DNA of 32,903 nucleotides from Defluviitaleaceae bacterium (GCA_009786535.1 WQRX01000040.1:1-32903), one strand, 5' to 3'. Positions 6,600 through 16,044 are shown, counted from the stretch's first letter. Notes: generated by a model not told the origin, from the sequence alone. Translations and numbers: made by a program.

Positions 6600-6613
6600 G
6601 CAATTATCTACTC
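6600..6613 (+). repeat. Remnant of the interspersed repeat at the right edge of the island
   Basis: GCAATTATCTACTC directly after the methyltransferase stop codon matches the first bases of repeat copy A (GCATTATCTACAG) and copy D (GCAATTATTTGCG). Sequence after it is unrelated. The match is short, so chance cannot be excluded, but its position right after a stop codon is what the other copies show. Confidence 0.4.
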
Positions 6614-6630
6614 AACAAAGAAGGTATTCT

Positions 6631-8175
6631 ATGCAAGCACAAGCAAACAGACCCTGCGCAAAATGTAAGATATATTTGTGCATTATTATTGCGCTTTTTC
6701 TCATTATTGGCTTCCCAAAGCCGGTGTATGCCACCGTAGATGCGGTGTGGTCGGGTGAATTTGTGCTGCGTGTTGACGGGAGGGATTACTCACTATGGGG
6801 CTACTCCACTGATATGGCAATCCACTATTTTTGTTTGTTCGATATGGCGTATATTTTGAATGGTACGCCGGCGCAGTTTAATGTCCGCAGGTCTGCGGGT
6901 GAAGAGTGGGATTTTTGGATTGTGCGCGGCGCAGCCTTTGAGGTGGTTGGGCAAGAGTTTGTGGACATTCCGCTGTTTAGGGAGATTCCCGAACGCTCTG
7001 CCACTCGTGCCGATGGAGGCGGACTGTTCGGCTGGGAATGGGATGGCAGCGGCTTCTTGCGATATCCCGAGCAGACCTTTGTACTGGGCATAGACGGCGA
7101 AACCACACCCGCCACAAGCATTGCCATTCGAACCATTACGGACATAGACAATGTATATTTCATGCTGTCCGAGTTGGCGTATATCTTGGGCTTTGAGCAT
7201 GTGATAACAACAAGCCGCTGGCATTGGGGGGACTGGCACGACGATTTCATATCGGGTGTGGATAGGATTATAGATACTTCAAATGCGGTGTTTCCGGCAC
7301 TACGCAAGCAATCGCCCGAGCTGGTGCGCAATCTCATCGCGCTTTCCGGGCATTGGGTTGCATCGGCCTTTTTTGACAGCGCGTATATAGATGAAACGAT
7401 AGTTTGGCCGGTGGAGATTGCATTTGACTATAGCGGAATGTATAGACCGCTTATGGACACGCTTTCGCCTATAACACCTATGTGGACAACCGAAGTGTGG
7501 GAAGAAATGCGGCAGACCTTGTCGCCGGTTTATTCCAATCAATTGCCCGAACTTGTTTTTGAACTCACCCCCATCCGCCAAGATGAATTCCCCGATTACC
7601 GCATTGTTTTTCAATTGCAAGGCGAACCCATCGACATTATTACGCTTTATATCGGAGATACGGCACATCAGCTAAGGCGGCACTATGACCGATGGATGGA
7701 TACATCGCGGTATACGATACAGGCAATGCAAGGCGACGTACTGCTTAGATATATCCCCCGTCGCTGGTTTTTTTCAAACCCTGAAGAAGCAGATATACGA
7801 GTGTATCGCGTAACAGAAGGGCAGCGGACGTTGCTTCACAGGCAAACCGGGGTGAGAGAAAATGACCGAATCCTATTCGAGTTTATTGACCAAAGCCCGA
7901 TACCCGGAGCAATCCACTACTATGAAATTGTACGCATGAATCAAGGTTGGACGGAGCTTGCAACCGACCCTATCCGCGTTGATGTATATGCACTTTTAGG
8001 CTTGGTCACCGAGCCGAACGACTATCCCAAACAGGATAATTATGCAAATGAAGATACGCCTGCTGATGAACCAAATATCGCCCCTAACCAGTCCGGAGTA
8101 ATTATGTGGATTGTTATTGCAGCAATTGTGCTTGGTGCGGTGTTTGCATTCATTATAAGAAAGCATCATAGTTAA
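6631..8175 (+). CDS. Secreted protein with two stalk-like repeats and a C-terminal membrane anchor
   Basis: A 514-residue exported protein. The N-terminus has a basic start and a hydrophobic stretch (YLCIIIALFLIIGF) with likely cleavage after VYA near residue 34. Two related segments follow, one near residues 39-88 (FVLRVDGRDYSLWG, then DMAYILNGTPAQF) and one near 150-190 (FVLGIDGETTPATS, then ELAYILGFEHV). They resemble the stalk or copper-amine-oxidase N-terminal-like repeats of Firmicutes surface proteins. The middle is helical, a later part looks beta-rich (ADIRVYRVTEGQRTLLHRQ), and the C-terminus is a membrane helix (VIMWIVIAAIVLGAVFAFII) plus a short basic tail. It is probably displayed on the outside of the membrane. 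AAGAAGG lies before the ATG. Function unknown. Confidence 0.75.
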   Translation: MQAQANRPCAKCKIYLCIIIALFLIIGFPKPVYATVDAVWSGEFVLRVDGRDYSLWGYSTDMAIHYFCLFDMAYILNGTPAQFNVRRSAGEEWDFWIVRGAAFEVVGQEFVDIPLFREIPERSATRADGGGLFGWEWDGSGFLRYPEQTFVLGIDGETTPATSIAIRTITDIDNVYFMLSELAYILGFEHVITTSRWHWGDWHDDFISGVDRIIDTSNAVFPALRKQSPELVRNLIALSGHWVASAFFDSAYIDETIVWPVEIAFDYSGMYRPLMDTLSPITPMWTTEVWEEMRQTLSPVYSNQLPELVFELTPIRQDEFPDYRIVFQLQGEPIDIITLYIGDTAHQLRRHYDRWMDTSRYTIQAMQGDVLLRYIPRRWFFSNPEEADIRVYRVTEGQRTLLHRQTGVRENDRILFEFIDQSPIPGAIHYYEIVRMNQGWTELATDPIRVDVYALLGLVTEPNDYPKQDNYANEDTPADEPNIAPNQSGVIMWIVIAAIVLGAVFAFIIRKHHS

Positions 8176-8243
8176 CCGGTCGGCGTTCTTACTATTAATT
8201 GGATTGCACGGTTTTATGAATTTGAGTTTGACGAGTACAGCAA

Positions 8244-8296
8244 TTTTTGTCAATTAAGTACTGTTATATAATTTTTCCCATAAAGGAGCTTTAAAA
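8244..8296 (+). promoter_or_regulatory. Weak promoter candidate and ribosome site before the GNAT fusion gene
   Basis: A perfect TATAAT (8267-8272) lies 24 nt before a strong AAAGGAG (8283-8289). The -35 at 17-bp distance (TTTTTG, 8244-8249) is poor and TTGTCA (8247-8252) is spaced only 14 bp away, so the call rests on the -10. The rest of the 121-bp gap holds nothing I recognise. Confidence 0.35.
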
Positions 8297-11200
8297 ATGC
8301 ACATCTACGAAACTTTACCCAACGGCATAAAAATTGTCGAATACGAACCTTCCCTTAACGCAACCTTGGCGGATATGTGGAACAAAAGCAAAGACGACTG
8401 GGGCGGCGGCAATGAAACAAAAACCCCCGGTCAAGTAGCGACCCGTATCGAAAGCAGCTCATGCATCCACCACTATGTGGCGCTGGACGGGGACGTAGCC
8501 GTGGGTTACTGCTCCCTTGGGCGGTATTTTGGCGACGCTAACGCGCTGTACATCGAATTGCTGGGGGTTCGCCCCGATTACCAAGGCAAAAAAGTGGGCA
8601 AAGCCCTCACTTTGCGTTGCGTAAACCGCACCATTGAGCTGGGCTACCCACGGGTAGACATCCACACATGGCCCGGCAATACGGCGGCAATGCCACTGTA
8701 TAAAAAATGCGGCTACCTCTGGGAGGACCGCGCCGACAGCACCCACTTGGTTAATTTTATCCCCGAAATTTTAGGCACAGAGCTTTTTAAGCCCTTCTTT
8801 GAAAAAACCGACTGGTATGCCGATTCTACCCGCAGTTGGGAGATTGTCCCCGATGGGGTGAAGGTAAACCGCTTCGAGGTTTTTGGCTATTCCTGGGAAA
8901 AGGATGGCGAAACCCTTGCCGTGGGCTACGAGCGCACAGGGCGCAGAATGCGCTTCATCGAAACAAAGGACTATAAAATTGAAATGATGGCGGAAAATCA
9001 CGAGCTTGCCTTTGGGTTAAGCTATAACTGCACCTTTTCGGTGACAAATAAAACGGGTAAGGACTTGCGGGTGAAAATTAACGGCCGCGAGGACGCGAAT
9101 ATCCGCCTTGATTTTACGCTGGATACCCAAGTTACGGGCACGCAGGTATTTCCCGCGCAATTTTATGTAGGGGAAGTAGCGGAGGTGCAGGACAAATGGC
9201 AGGTACACCCCTGCGTCCTTGCCGATGTGGAAATTAACGGGCAAACCGTCGCTTTAGGTATGGGCATTAACCCAAAATTCCCGCTGGATGTACGCTTCCC
9301 CATGGATAACGCAGGCAAGGTAGAAGGGGCGGTAATGCAAGTAGGCATGAAGGCGAAGTTTCATATAAATGTCGCTTCTGCGTTGTTGCAAAATGCTTCC
9401 GTAACCTTTACCTTGCCCGAAAGCGATAAAATCGCATTCAAGCAAAACTACTTTAATGTGCAAGTGAATGCCGAGGGTAAAACGAGTATTCCCATAGAGG
9501 CGAAAATTCTTGATGCAGGGTATGACGCGATGCCCATAAAATACGATATTATGTTGGCGGACGGCTCGCAGTTTTCTTTTACCAAGCCCTTTCATGCGGC
9601 AATACAAACCCTTTTTAGCACCTTCCACTTCGAAACGGAATATGGTTACAATATCGTCAACGGCCCTTGGAAAATTATTTTATACAAGAGCGAAAACGAA
9701 TTGAGTATCCGCCATTTAACAAACCCCGACTTTAACCGAGGGGATTTATTCCCCCCCAAGCTTGGCAAACCCTATGACGATGAGTTTAACCTCATCAAGC
9801 CCACGGTTACGTGCTTCCAGCGCGGTAGGGACATGGTCATGGAGGCGGAATTTGTTTCCGAAAAATTTGCAGGTATGGTAGCGACTATGGTTATTTCCTT
9901 GAGTGCAATCGGCATCATTTCGCGCCATTATCGGGTGGAAAATCGCGGAAGCACCCCACGGGCGTTACACTTGAATGACTCCGGTTGGTTGGAACTTGGC
10001 GGGTTTACCACCTTCCGCGCCAACGGGCAGTTTATGCAAAACCACGCCTTCCCCCTACCCGATGGGGAACAGGACGGCATGGGGGATATTGATTCCGAAA
10101 GCGTAGAGGAAAATTGGATTTTTGAAGCCAATCCTACAGGCGGGTGCGGCGTTTGCTGGGGGGCAGGTTTACAACCTAAATTCCAATGGGGCAGTATGGT
10201 TATTTTTGAACATGATTTAACCCAACTTGCCCCCAACCAAATTATTGAAACGCCGCCCCTTGTCCTTGCTTTTGGCTTGTTTAACGACTTCGGAAGCTTC
10301 CGCAACTTTGCCATGCAAATTACGGACAAGGAAAATTACGTACCCGCACCCCCCGTGGAAGTACGGATTAACGGCTATAACCCCGTTATTTCTACGCCGG
10401 AAATAGCGCTGGATATTATCAACAACCGCGAAACCACGTTGGAAGGGGAAATTCGCGTAGCCTCGCCCCTATTCGAAACCCAAGTGCAGGTAAACGAAGA
10501 AAGGGACGGGGACGAAGAGGACGACGACGATGAAAACGACATCAAGCAAAATTACTTTAACCTTCCCATACACAACCCCCAACCCTTGGTGCAAATTAAG
10601 GTAGACATGCGCCTTTCTGTCTACGACAAGGGGTATAAACGTGTATTGTTTGCCCCTAAGGGGGACATAAAAAACACGCAGGAGGGTACCATTTATTCGG
10701 TGGCAAACGGAGAAATTACCTTCCGTGTAGACCCAACTTACGGCGCGGTGTGCTACTCCCTCACCACGGCAGACGGCGCGGAATGGCTGAAGCACCAACA
10801 CCCCGAGCGCAAGCCCTTCGCCTGGTACAATCCCTTCCTTGGCGGCATTCGCTTGCTCCCGCCAAAGATGAATAACGTGAGCGTGTTAAAGGAAGATATT
10901 TCCGCCGAATTTGCCACGGTAAAAGACAATTACGGCAATATGTGGCACGGCATTTGCCTGCGCATTGCCATTAAAGAGGAAGCGGAATTGCGCGGTGCGG
11001 TGTACGAAACCTATTACGTTACGCTGCCCGGCGTACCCGTGCTGTGTGCCTTTTATCGGTTTATCAACGGTACGGGAGCATATCGGTGCGACACCCCGGA
11101 ATTTGACGCATTCCCCAACCCCACGGACGAAGGAAAAAACTTCCATGTAGAAATTGCGGACAAGCATGGACAGCAATCCCGCCTGCGTTTTGGCGAAGGG

Positions 11201-11467
11201 GCGGGTGATATGGACCCCCCCTTCGTAAACACGGCAAAAGTGATTAGCGAACGCCCGCAAAGGCTGTACCTTTTCCACGGCAATAAAAATAACGGCAAAC
11301 ACAACGAGCTGGGCGGCGATACCAAAGTGCCCTTGGTTGCCGATTTTTACATGGAAGCCGCCGCCGCCCATGGCGAAACATTTACCTCCAGCCCCGTATT
11401 TTATCTGGTTACCGAAGAAGACCTGCCCAACGGCGCGCTGGACGATTTAGAAAGGGTGAAATTCTAA
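8297..11467 (+). CDS. Giant GNAT acetyltransferase fused to a large beta-rich C-terminal region
   Basis: A 1056-residue protein whose first 155 residues are a clear GNAT domain. VRPDYQGKKVGKALTLRCVN carries the acetyl-CoA loop (Q96 to G101), and the segment around N128 and Y135-KKCGY is the usual GNAT end. The remaining 900 residues are almost all beta-strand-like, with repeated sandwich-type segments, NPTGGCGVCWGAGLQPKFQW around residue 620, an acidic linker near 734-748 rich in D and E, and a final section (EITFRVDPTYGAVCYSLTTADG) that looks like a glycosidase-associated or mutarotase-like beta-sandwich. No signal peptide is present, so it is cytoplasmic. Its stop codon overlaps the next start (TAATG). 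A role in modifying a sugar or cell-envelope product is inference only. Confidence 0.75.
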   Translation: MHIYETLPNGIKIVEYEPSLNATLADMWNKSKDDWGGGNETKTPGQVATRIESSSCIHHYVALDGDVAVGYCSLGRYFGDANALYIELLGVRPDYQGKKVGKALTLRCVNRTIELGYPRVDIHTWPGNTAAMPLYKKCGYLWEDRADSTHLVNFIPEILGTELFKPFFEKTDWYADSTRSWEIVPDGVKVNRFEVFGYSWEKDGETLAVGYERTGRRMRFIETKDYKIEMMAENHELAFGLSYNCTFSVTNKTGKDLRVKINGREDANIRLDFTLDTQVTGTQVFPAQFYVGEVAEVQDKWQVHPCVLADVEINGQTVALGMGINPKFPLDVRFPMDNAGKVEGAVMQVGMKAKFHINVASALLQNASVTFTLPESDKIAFKQNYFNVQVNAEGKTSIPIEAKILDAGYDAMPIKYDIMLADGSQFSFTKPFHAAIQTLFSTFHFETEYGYNIVNGPWKIILYKSENELSIRHLTNPDFNRGDLFPPKLGKPYDDEFNLIKPTVTCFQRGRDMVMEAEFVSEKFAGMVATMVISLSAIGIISRHYRVENRGSTPRALHLNDSGWLELGGFTTFRANGQFMQNHAFPLPDGEQDGMGDIDSESVEENWIFEANPTGGCGVCWGAGLQPKFQWGSMVIFEHDLTQLAPNQIIETPPLVLAFGLFNDFGSFRNFAMQITDKENYVPAPPVEVRINGYNPVISTPEIALDIINNRETTLEGEIRVASPLFETQVQVNEERDGDEEDDDDENDIKQNYFNLPIHNPQPLVQIKVDMRLSVYDKGYKRVLFAPKGDIKNTQEGTIYSVANGEITFRVDPTYGAVCYSLTTADGAEWLKHQHPERKPFAWYNPFLGGIRLLPPKMNNVSVLKEDISAEFATVKDNYGNMWHGICLRIAIKEEAELRGAVYETYYVTLPGVPVLCAFYRFINGTGAYRCDTPEFDAFPNPTDEGKNFHVEIADKHGQQSRLRFGEGAGDMDPPFVNTAKVISERPQRLYLFHGNKNNGKHNELGGDTKVPLVADFYMEAAAAHGETFTSSPVFYLVTEEDLPNGALDDLERVKF

Positions 11468-12315
11468 TGGATTTTAAAATTATCGACGCGCACATGCATT
11501 TTTCCGATGTACAAGCCTTTTACACCGCCGCCGAGGAGGCGGGCATCACCTATACCCGCGAGAGCTACCTTGCGGAATGCGAAGCCGCAGGCATCGAAAA
11601 AGCCGTGTGCATGGGGCTGGTGGAAGCAACGCCCCACATGTTCCCCGATGCGTTGTCCCCTACCCCAATGACGGCAAACCTGTGCGAAGATGTGCCATCA
11701 AGTATTTTTACTTGTCTTGGTATAAACCCCCACAATTTAGACGCGGATGCGATTAAACGCATCCGCGAACGGGTAAAGAACGACCCCACCGTGGTTGGTT
11801 TTAAAATTTACGCGGGCTATTACCATTACTATGTACACGACCCCATTTACGCGCCCGTATACCAAATTGCGGCGGAATTTGGCAAAACCGTAGCTATCCA
11901 CACGGGGGTAACCTACAGCGAACAGGGCATTATGGACTATTCCCACCCCCTTACCGCCGACCGCATGGCGGTGCAATACCGCGATACGCAGTTTCTCCTA
12001 TGCCACATGGGCAACCCGTGGATTATGGACGCCTGCGAAGTTGCATACAAAAACCGCAACGTTTTCTTAGACATTAGCGGGCTGGTGGAAGGCAGTCCCC
12101 AACACATCGACTTTACCATGAGCCAACCGCTACTCATGCAGCATTACACCACAGGGCTGGTATATCTAAACGACTACAAGAAGGTACTTTTCGGCACAGA
12201 CTGGCCTATTGTTCCGTTGGGGAAATACATCGAATTTTGCAAAAAAATCATTCCCGAAATGCACTATCGGGACGTTTTTCGCGATAATGCGACGAGGGTT
12301 TACAAATTATCCTAG
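11467..12315 (+). CDS. Amidohydrolase family (amidohydrolase 2, TIM barrel) protein
   Basis: A 282-residue metal-dependent hydrolase of the PF04909 type. The N-terminal IIDAHMHF gives the H-x-H metal pair (H9, H11). VVGFKIYAGYYHY, then KTVAIHTGV and LLCHMGNPW carry further barrel histidines, and LFGTDWPIV near the C-terminus has the conserved aspartate. Members hydrolyse or decarboxylate small cyclic or aromatic substrates; the substrate here is not predictable. It overlaps the stop codon of the GNAT fusion gene by one base, so the two are almost certainly coupled and may act on the same compound. A terminator follows at 12371. Confidence 0.85.
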   Translation: MDFKIIDAHMHFSDVQAFYTAAEEAGITYTRESYLAECEAAGIEKAVCMGLVEATPHMFPDALSPTPMTANLCEDVPSSIFTCLGINPHNLDADAIKRIRERVKNDPTVVGFKIYAGYYHYYVHDPIYAPVYQIAAEFGKTVAIHTGVTYSEQGIMDYSHPLTADRMAVQYRDTQFLLCHMGNPWIMDACEVAYKNRNVFLDISGLVEGSPQHIDFTMSQPLLMQHYTTGLVYLNDYKKVLFGTDWPIVPLGKYIEFCKKIIPEMHYRDVFRDNATRVYKLS

Positions 12316-12370
12316 TATATGCTATAGTGTTGGGGTAGAGTTCGCGCGTAACATTTTGCCCTGACATATT

Positions 12371-12397
12371 GCCGCTGTGTAAGCAGTGGCTTTTTTT
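12371..12397. terminator. Terminator between convergent genes
   Basis: GCCGCTG (12371-12377) and CAGTGGC (12384-12390) form a 7-bp stem with G-T pairing and a 6-nt loop, followed by seven T on the plus strand. It ends the amidohydrolase transcript. The T run overlaps the stop codon of the convergent germination gene. Confidence 0.7.
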
Positions 12398-14435
12398 ATT
12401 GCGTCAACCGCACGGTGACATTGGGGATTATTTCCAAGTGGGGGAATAATGTTTCCCAGCGACTGCCGTTTTTTTCGTACATTTCGCGGTGGGTTTTGCG
12501 CATATGGTCACGCCAATGGTAGGCATCAAGGTTTTTTACTTGAAGGGCAGACGCCGTTGCCACAATTTCGTTTGCGATTTGCGCGGAAACAAGGTGTTGT
12601 ATGGTTTCGCGGGGTATATCGGTAGCTTCGGGAGCGCGCCCCGCTACTTCTACGGTAATAATGGCTTGGGTTTGGGAAAAGGTGACTTCCGCACTGTGTT
12701 TATCAACGATAAAGGGAACGGGCGTTACGTCATATGCCGTTACCACGGCGTCAATATTTTTTTCGGAAAAGCACCATAGATACCCTTGCAGCTCCATTTC
12801 AGAAAGGGTTAGGGCTTTTGCGCCGTCCTTTAGGGCAACCGCACCCGTGGGGAACAGTGGTATTAATGCGCAGCCGTTTTCCTGCAATTGCGTATGCAAG
12901 CTTTGAAATTGTTGTGCAAAATTTACTGCGTCTATATTGTCTAGTTTTTCGTGCAGGTCTATGCATTCGTTGGCGGCAATGATGTGAAGCTTGCGGTCAA
13001 TTTCCGGGTTTTGTGCCAACGTTGCTAATGCGTTTGATAACATTTGTGCATCGGATAACAGACATTCCCCCAGCGCAAGTAGTTTTACTTGACCGTAATG
13101 CAAGCGCTTGTTTACTCCCTTGTCCAGGGTGTGCGTTGCTTGGGTCAGCGTTTGCCCGTCGGCGGTAGTTTGCGCTTCGGCTTCGGTAACTACGGTAAAG
13201 GCATACGCATCGGCGTTTTTTTCCAACGCCATTGCCACGACAAAAGTACGGTCTTCTATTTCCACACGGTCATAACAACCCGATAATGTTATTAAAAATA
13301 TAACAAGCAACACCGTAACGCCGCGCCAACGGGCAAAACGCCTTCGCAAAAACGTGCTTGCAAGCACAAGCAAGGGCAATATCAGCAAGAAAAATATGCC
13401 GCTGATAAAAAATAATATATCCAAACGACGGTACAGGCTTTCCGCCTCGCTGGGGATAAGCGAAACGGCAAAAACGGCAATAGAGGTAATTAAAACAGCG
13501 GTTAGCTTGGGGCGCATTACCCCGTTTTTCTGCTTCGCCTGCATATCTGTAACAAGACGCGCACCAAAGAAAATGAACGCATTCACCAGCGCAAAAACCG
13601 TGATTATCCAAAAGCTAAACATGAGTGCCTCCTGCCTTTCGATAAACGAAGCCGGTAAATTTAGCATGTCCATCATACGCAAAACAGGCCATGCCTCGTT
13701 GGTAATGCTTGTGCCGAATTTCGCCAGCGTAATCGCCGTAATTACGGTGATAGTTACCCCCGCAAAGCCTACCGCGCCTACCACGGCACGCCCCATTTTC
13801 TTCTCCGCGGGGATATAGGGCGAAGTAAGGAGCAGACATTCCAAGCCCGTAAAAATAAAGCCAAGGCGCAACGTACCACGCAACAAATCCTGCGGCTGTG
13901 CGGTAAAAACGGGCTGTAAATTACTAACATTAATATCCAGCAACGCGACAACAAGTAAAAAAACAAAGGGCATAATCAACAAAAACGCCAGTACTTCTGC
14001 TACGCGGGCGCGGGCTTCTATACCCATGAACGCGGCGTAAGCGCACACGACAAGCATTACAAGACTTACCACCCACAACGGCGTGTTGTTTAGCAAAACC
14101 TGCTTTGTGATAAGCAAGAAAAACCGCAGTTCAAAACCCGCGGCAAAAACCAATTTTACCCACAAAAAAACGCCAAGCACATACGCAACGGGGCGCGTCA
14201 GCGCATAGCCCGTGTATTCAATAAAGCTTGCGTTCGGCGTTACCCGCGCCGCCCTAACCGCAAGGGCGGCAAGCCCCATGCCGATAAGCGTTAAACCCAG
14301 CACAATTAACCAGCCGTCCTGCGCGGCGTAGACCGCAACGCGGCGGGGCAATACGATTAATCCCGTCCCCATTGCGCTGATTACCAGCAATATTTGCAGC
14401 TGCCGTAAGGTAATTTTATCATTGCATGAAAGCAT
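12396..14435 (-). CDS. GerB-GerC fusion: spore germination permease joined to a Ger(x)C lipoprotein
   Basis: One 679-residue frame joins two normally separate germinant-receptor subunits. Residues 1-366 are a GerAB-type APC-superfamily permease (ITLRQLQILLVISAMGTGLIVLP at the start, about ten membrane helices, ending in basic FLRRRFARWR). Residues 371-387 then form a hydrophobic signal-like helix with the lipobox LSGC, cysteine 387 at 13275-13277. Residues 388-679 are a GerAC-type domain (YDRVEIEDRTFVVAMALEK, then HYGQVKLLALGE, MYEKNGSRWETLFP near the end). An even number of helices in the permease would put the lipobox segment in the right orientation for export, so cleavage could release a normal lipoprotein; that is inference. 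It begins 2 nt after the gerA stop codon. Confidence 0.9.
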   Translation of the reverse strand: MLSCNDKITLRQLQILLVISAMGTGLIVLPRRVAVYAAQDGWLIVLGLTLIGMGLAALAVRAARVTPNASFIEYTGYALTRPVAYVLGVFLWVKLVFAAGFELRFFLLITKQVLLNNTPLWVVSLVMLVVCAYAAFMGIEARARVAEVLAFLLIMPFVFLLVVALLDINVSNLQPVFTAQPQDLLRGTLRLGFIFTGLECLLLTSPYIPAEKKMGRAVVGAVGFAGVTITVITAITLAKFGTSITNEAWPVLRMMDMLNLPASFIERQEALMFSFWIITVFALVNAFIFFGARLVTDMQAKQKNGVMRPKLTAVLITSIAVFAVSLIPSEAESLYRRLDILFFISGIFFLLILPLLVLASTFLRRRFARWRGVTVLLVIFLITLSGCYDRVEIEDRTFVVAMALEKNADAYAFTVVTEAEAQTTADGQTLTQATHTLDKGVNKRLHYGQVKLLALGECLLSDAQMLSNALATLAQNPEIDRKLHIIAANECIDLHEKLDNIDAVNFAQQFQSLHTQLQENGCALIPLFPTGAVALKDGAKALTLSEMELQGYLWCFSEKNIDAVVTAYDVTPVPFIVDKHSAEVTFSQTQAIITVEVAGRAPEATDIPRETIQHLVSAQIANEIVATASALQVKNLDAYHWRDHMRKTHREMYEKNGSRWETLFPHLEIIPNVTVRLTQ

Positions 14436-14437
14436 TT

Positions 14438-15940
14438 TTACTTTAACCTCACATTCTGTTCGGGATTAGCGTAAAAGGGACGGCGCCTCATACGCGAAAG
14501 GGGTAAACGGAAGATACTGTCCTTCAGTTCCTCGTAGTTGTTCATTTCCCCCGCCGCGAAAGGCATCAAATACGGGAAGCCAAAGCTGCGCATTCCCGCA
14601 AGGTGAATTAACACGATTAACAACCCCGCCCAAAGCCCGATAAAACCAAGCGCCGCCGCAAGTATCAAGATAAAATACTTGATAAGCCTAAAGGCATATA
14701 CCAACGACACGCTGGGTATTGCAAAGGTAGCAATGCCCGTCATTGCGACAATAATGACCACAATGGGGCTAACCAGCCCCGCTTCTACGGCGGCTTGCCC
14801 TACAATAAGCCCGCCTACAATGCCGATTGTCCCCCCCGATGCGTTGCGCAAGCGAATACCCGCCTCGCGCAATAGTTCAAATGCCGCGTCCAGCAAAATA
14901 ATTTCCATGACAGCGGGGAAAAGTACGGCACGGCTGGCGGTCGCAAGCTTTTCCACCATTTGCAGGGGAATCATGGAAGGGTGGTACAGCGCCGTTGCAA
15001 TGTATAAGCCCGGCAGCGCCACGGCAATAAATGCGCCGACAAACCGCAAATACCGCGTGATGGACATAACCTGCCAACGGCTGTAGTAGTCCTCCGATGC
15101 TTGAAAAAACGTATTTAACGCCACGGGGACAAGCAGCACAAAGGGCGAGCAGTCCACAATAATGGCGATACGCCCCTCCAATAACGAGGACGCCGCCTTG
15201 TCGGGGCGCTCGGTAAGCTGTATTTGCGGGAAGGGGGACAGCCAGCTTTCTTCGATAAGCTGCTCTACACAGCCCGCGTCCATTACGCCGTCGATATCAA
15301 TTTTTTCTAAACGGCGCTCTACCTCGGCAAGCACCTCGGGGCGGACAATGCCTTCTATATACATAAGGGCGATGTCGGTTTGGCTGCGTTTACCCAGCTT
15401 GCTTTGCTTTACTTTTAAGCCCGTATCGCGAATTCGCCTTCTGATAAGGGCGGTATTAAAGCGCATTACCTCGCTAAAGGCCTCGCGCGGACCCTGTACG
15501 ACTACTTCCGTTTCCGCCGATTGTATGCCGCGGTTAGGGAAACCACGTGTCGCAAGTATTATTACTTTAGTGCTGTCTTCAAGGAAAAGTGCTGTATCCC
15601 CCGCCATGATAAAGTACAGTACATCTTCCATGTTGTCTGCTTCGCTAAAGTCTGCGGTTGCGATACCGCGTTTTTTTATGGCTTCGTATATGCCTTGGGC
15701 GCGTTCCTCGGCGGGCAGGGCATTCCAGTCCATTTCATGCAAATGGCGTACAATGGTAAGGTCAAACAACTCGCGGTCGCTCATTGCGTCAAAGTACGCC
15801 ATGTATACCCAAGGGGCATTTTCCCCACCAATAGGGAAATGACGACCAATAAAATCTTGGCTGTCGGTGAATAGTGCTTCTATATGCCGCATATTTTCTT
15901 TAATATGGGGACTAATTTTAAAGGCATTTTTGTTTTCCAT
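14438..15940 (-). CDS. gerAA: Spore germination protein GerA (GerAA family)
   Basis: A 500-residue GerA-family subunit of an inner-membrane germinant receptor. The hydrophilic N-terminal half has the typical SQDFIGRHFPIGG, VVVQGPREAFSEVMRFNTALIRRRIRDTGLKVK and DIALMYIEGIV patterns. The C-terminal half holds several membrane helices (VVIIVAMTGIATFAIPSVSLVYAF, FILILAAALGFIGLWAG) and the family ending NYEELKDSIFRLPLSRMRRRP. With the GerB-GerC fusion downstream it makes a two-gene receptor operon that would sense nutrients and trigger ion release in the dormant spore. Which germinant it responds to cannot be read from sequence. Family members are usually made in the forespore, but I could not place a convincing sigma-G promoter. 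Confidence 0.95.
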   Translation of the reverse strand: MENKNAFKISPHIKENMRHIEALFTDSQDFIGRHFPIGGENAPWVYMAYFDAMSDRELFDLTIVRHLHEMDWNALPAEERAQGIYEAIKKRGIATADFSEADNMEDVLYFIMAGDTALFLEDSTKVIILATRGFPNRGIQSAETEVVVQGPREAFSEVMRFNTALIRRRIRDTGLKVKQSKLGKRSQTDIALMYIEGIVRPEVLAEVERRLEKIDIDGVMDAGCVEQLIEESWLSPFPQIQLTERPDKAASSLLEGRIAIIVDCSPFVLLVPVALNTFFQASEDYYSRWQVMSITRYLRFVGAFIAVALPGLYIATALYHPSMIPLQMVEKLATASRAVLFPAVMEIILLDAAFELLREAGIRLRNASGGTIGIVGGLIVGQAAVEAGLVSPIVVIIVAMTGIATFAIPSVSLVYAFRLIKYFILILAAALGFIGLWAGLLIVLIHLAGMRSFGFPYLMPFAAGEMNNYEELKDSIFRLPLSRMRRRPFYANPEQNVRLK

Positions 15941-16044
15941 TGCCCTATTTTGTGCATAAGTTGGGGAAATATACCCTACACATTTTGTAAAATCTCACAG
16001 AAATGTTATGCGAAGTTTGGCACATTCGCTAATGACAAACCATA

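Noticed and set aside
6793..7668. Long minus-strand frames opposite the secreted protein gene
   Set aside because: They overlap a well-supported gene with signal peptide and membrane helix and show no recognisable protein pattern.
15951..15959. DnaA-box match TTATGCACA between gerA and the ABC ATPase gene
   Set aside because: A single 9-mer in the region, with no cluster around it.
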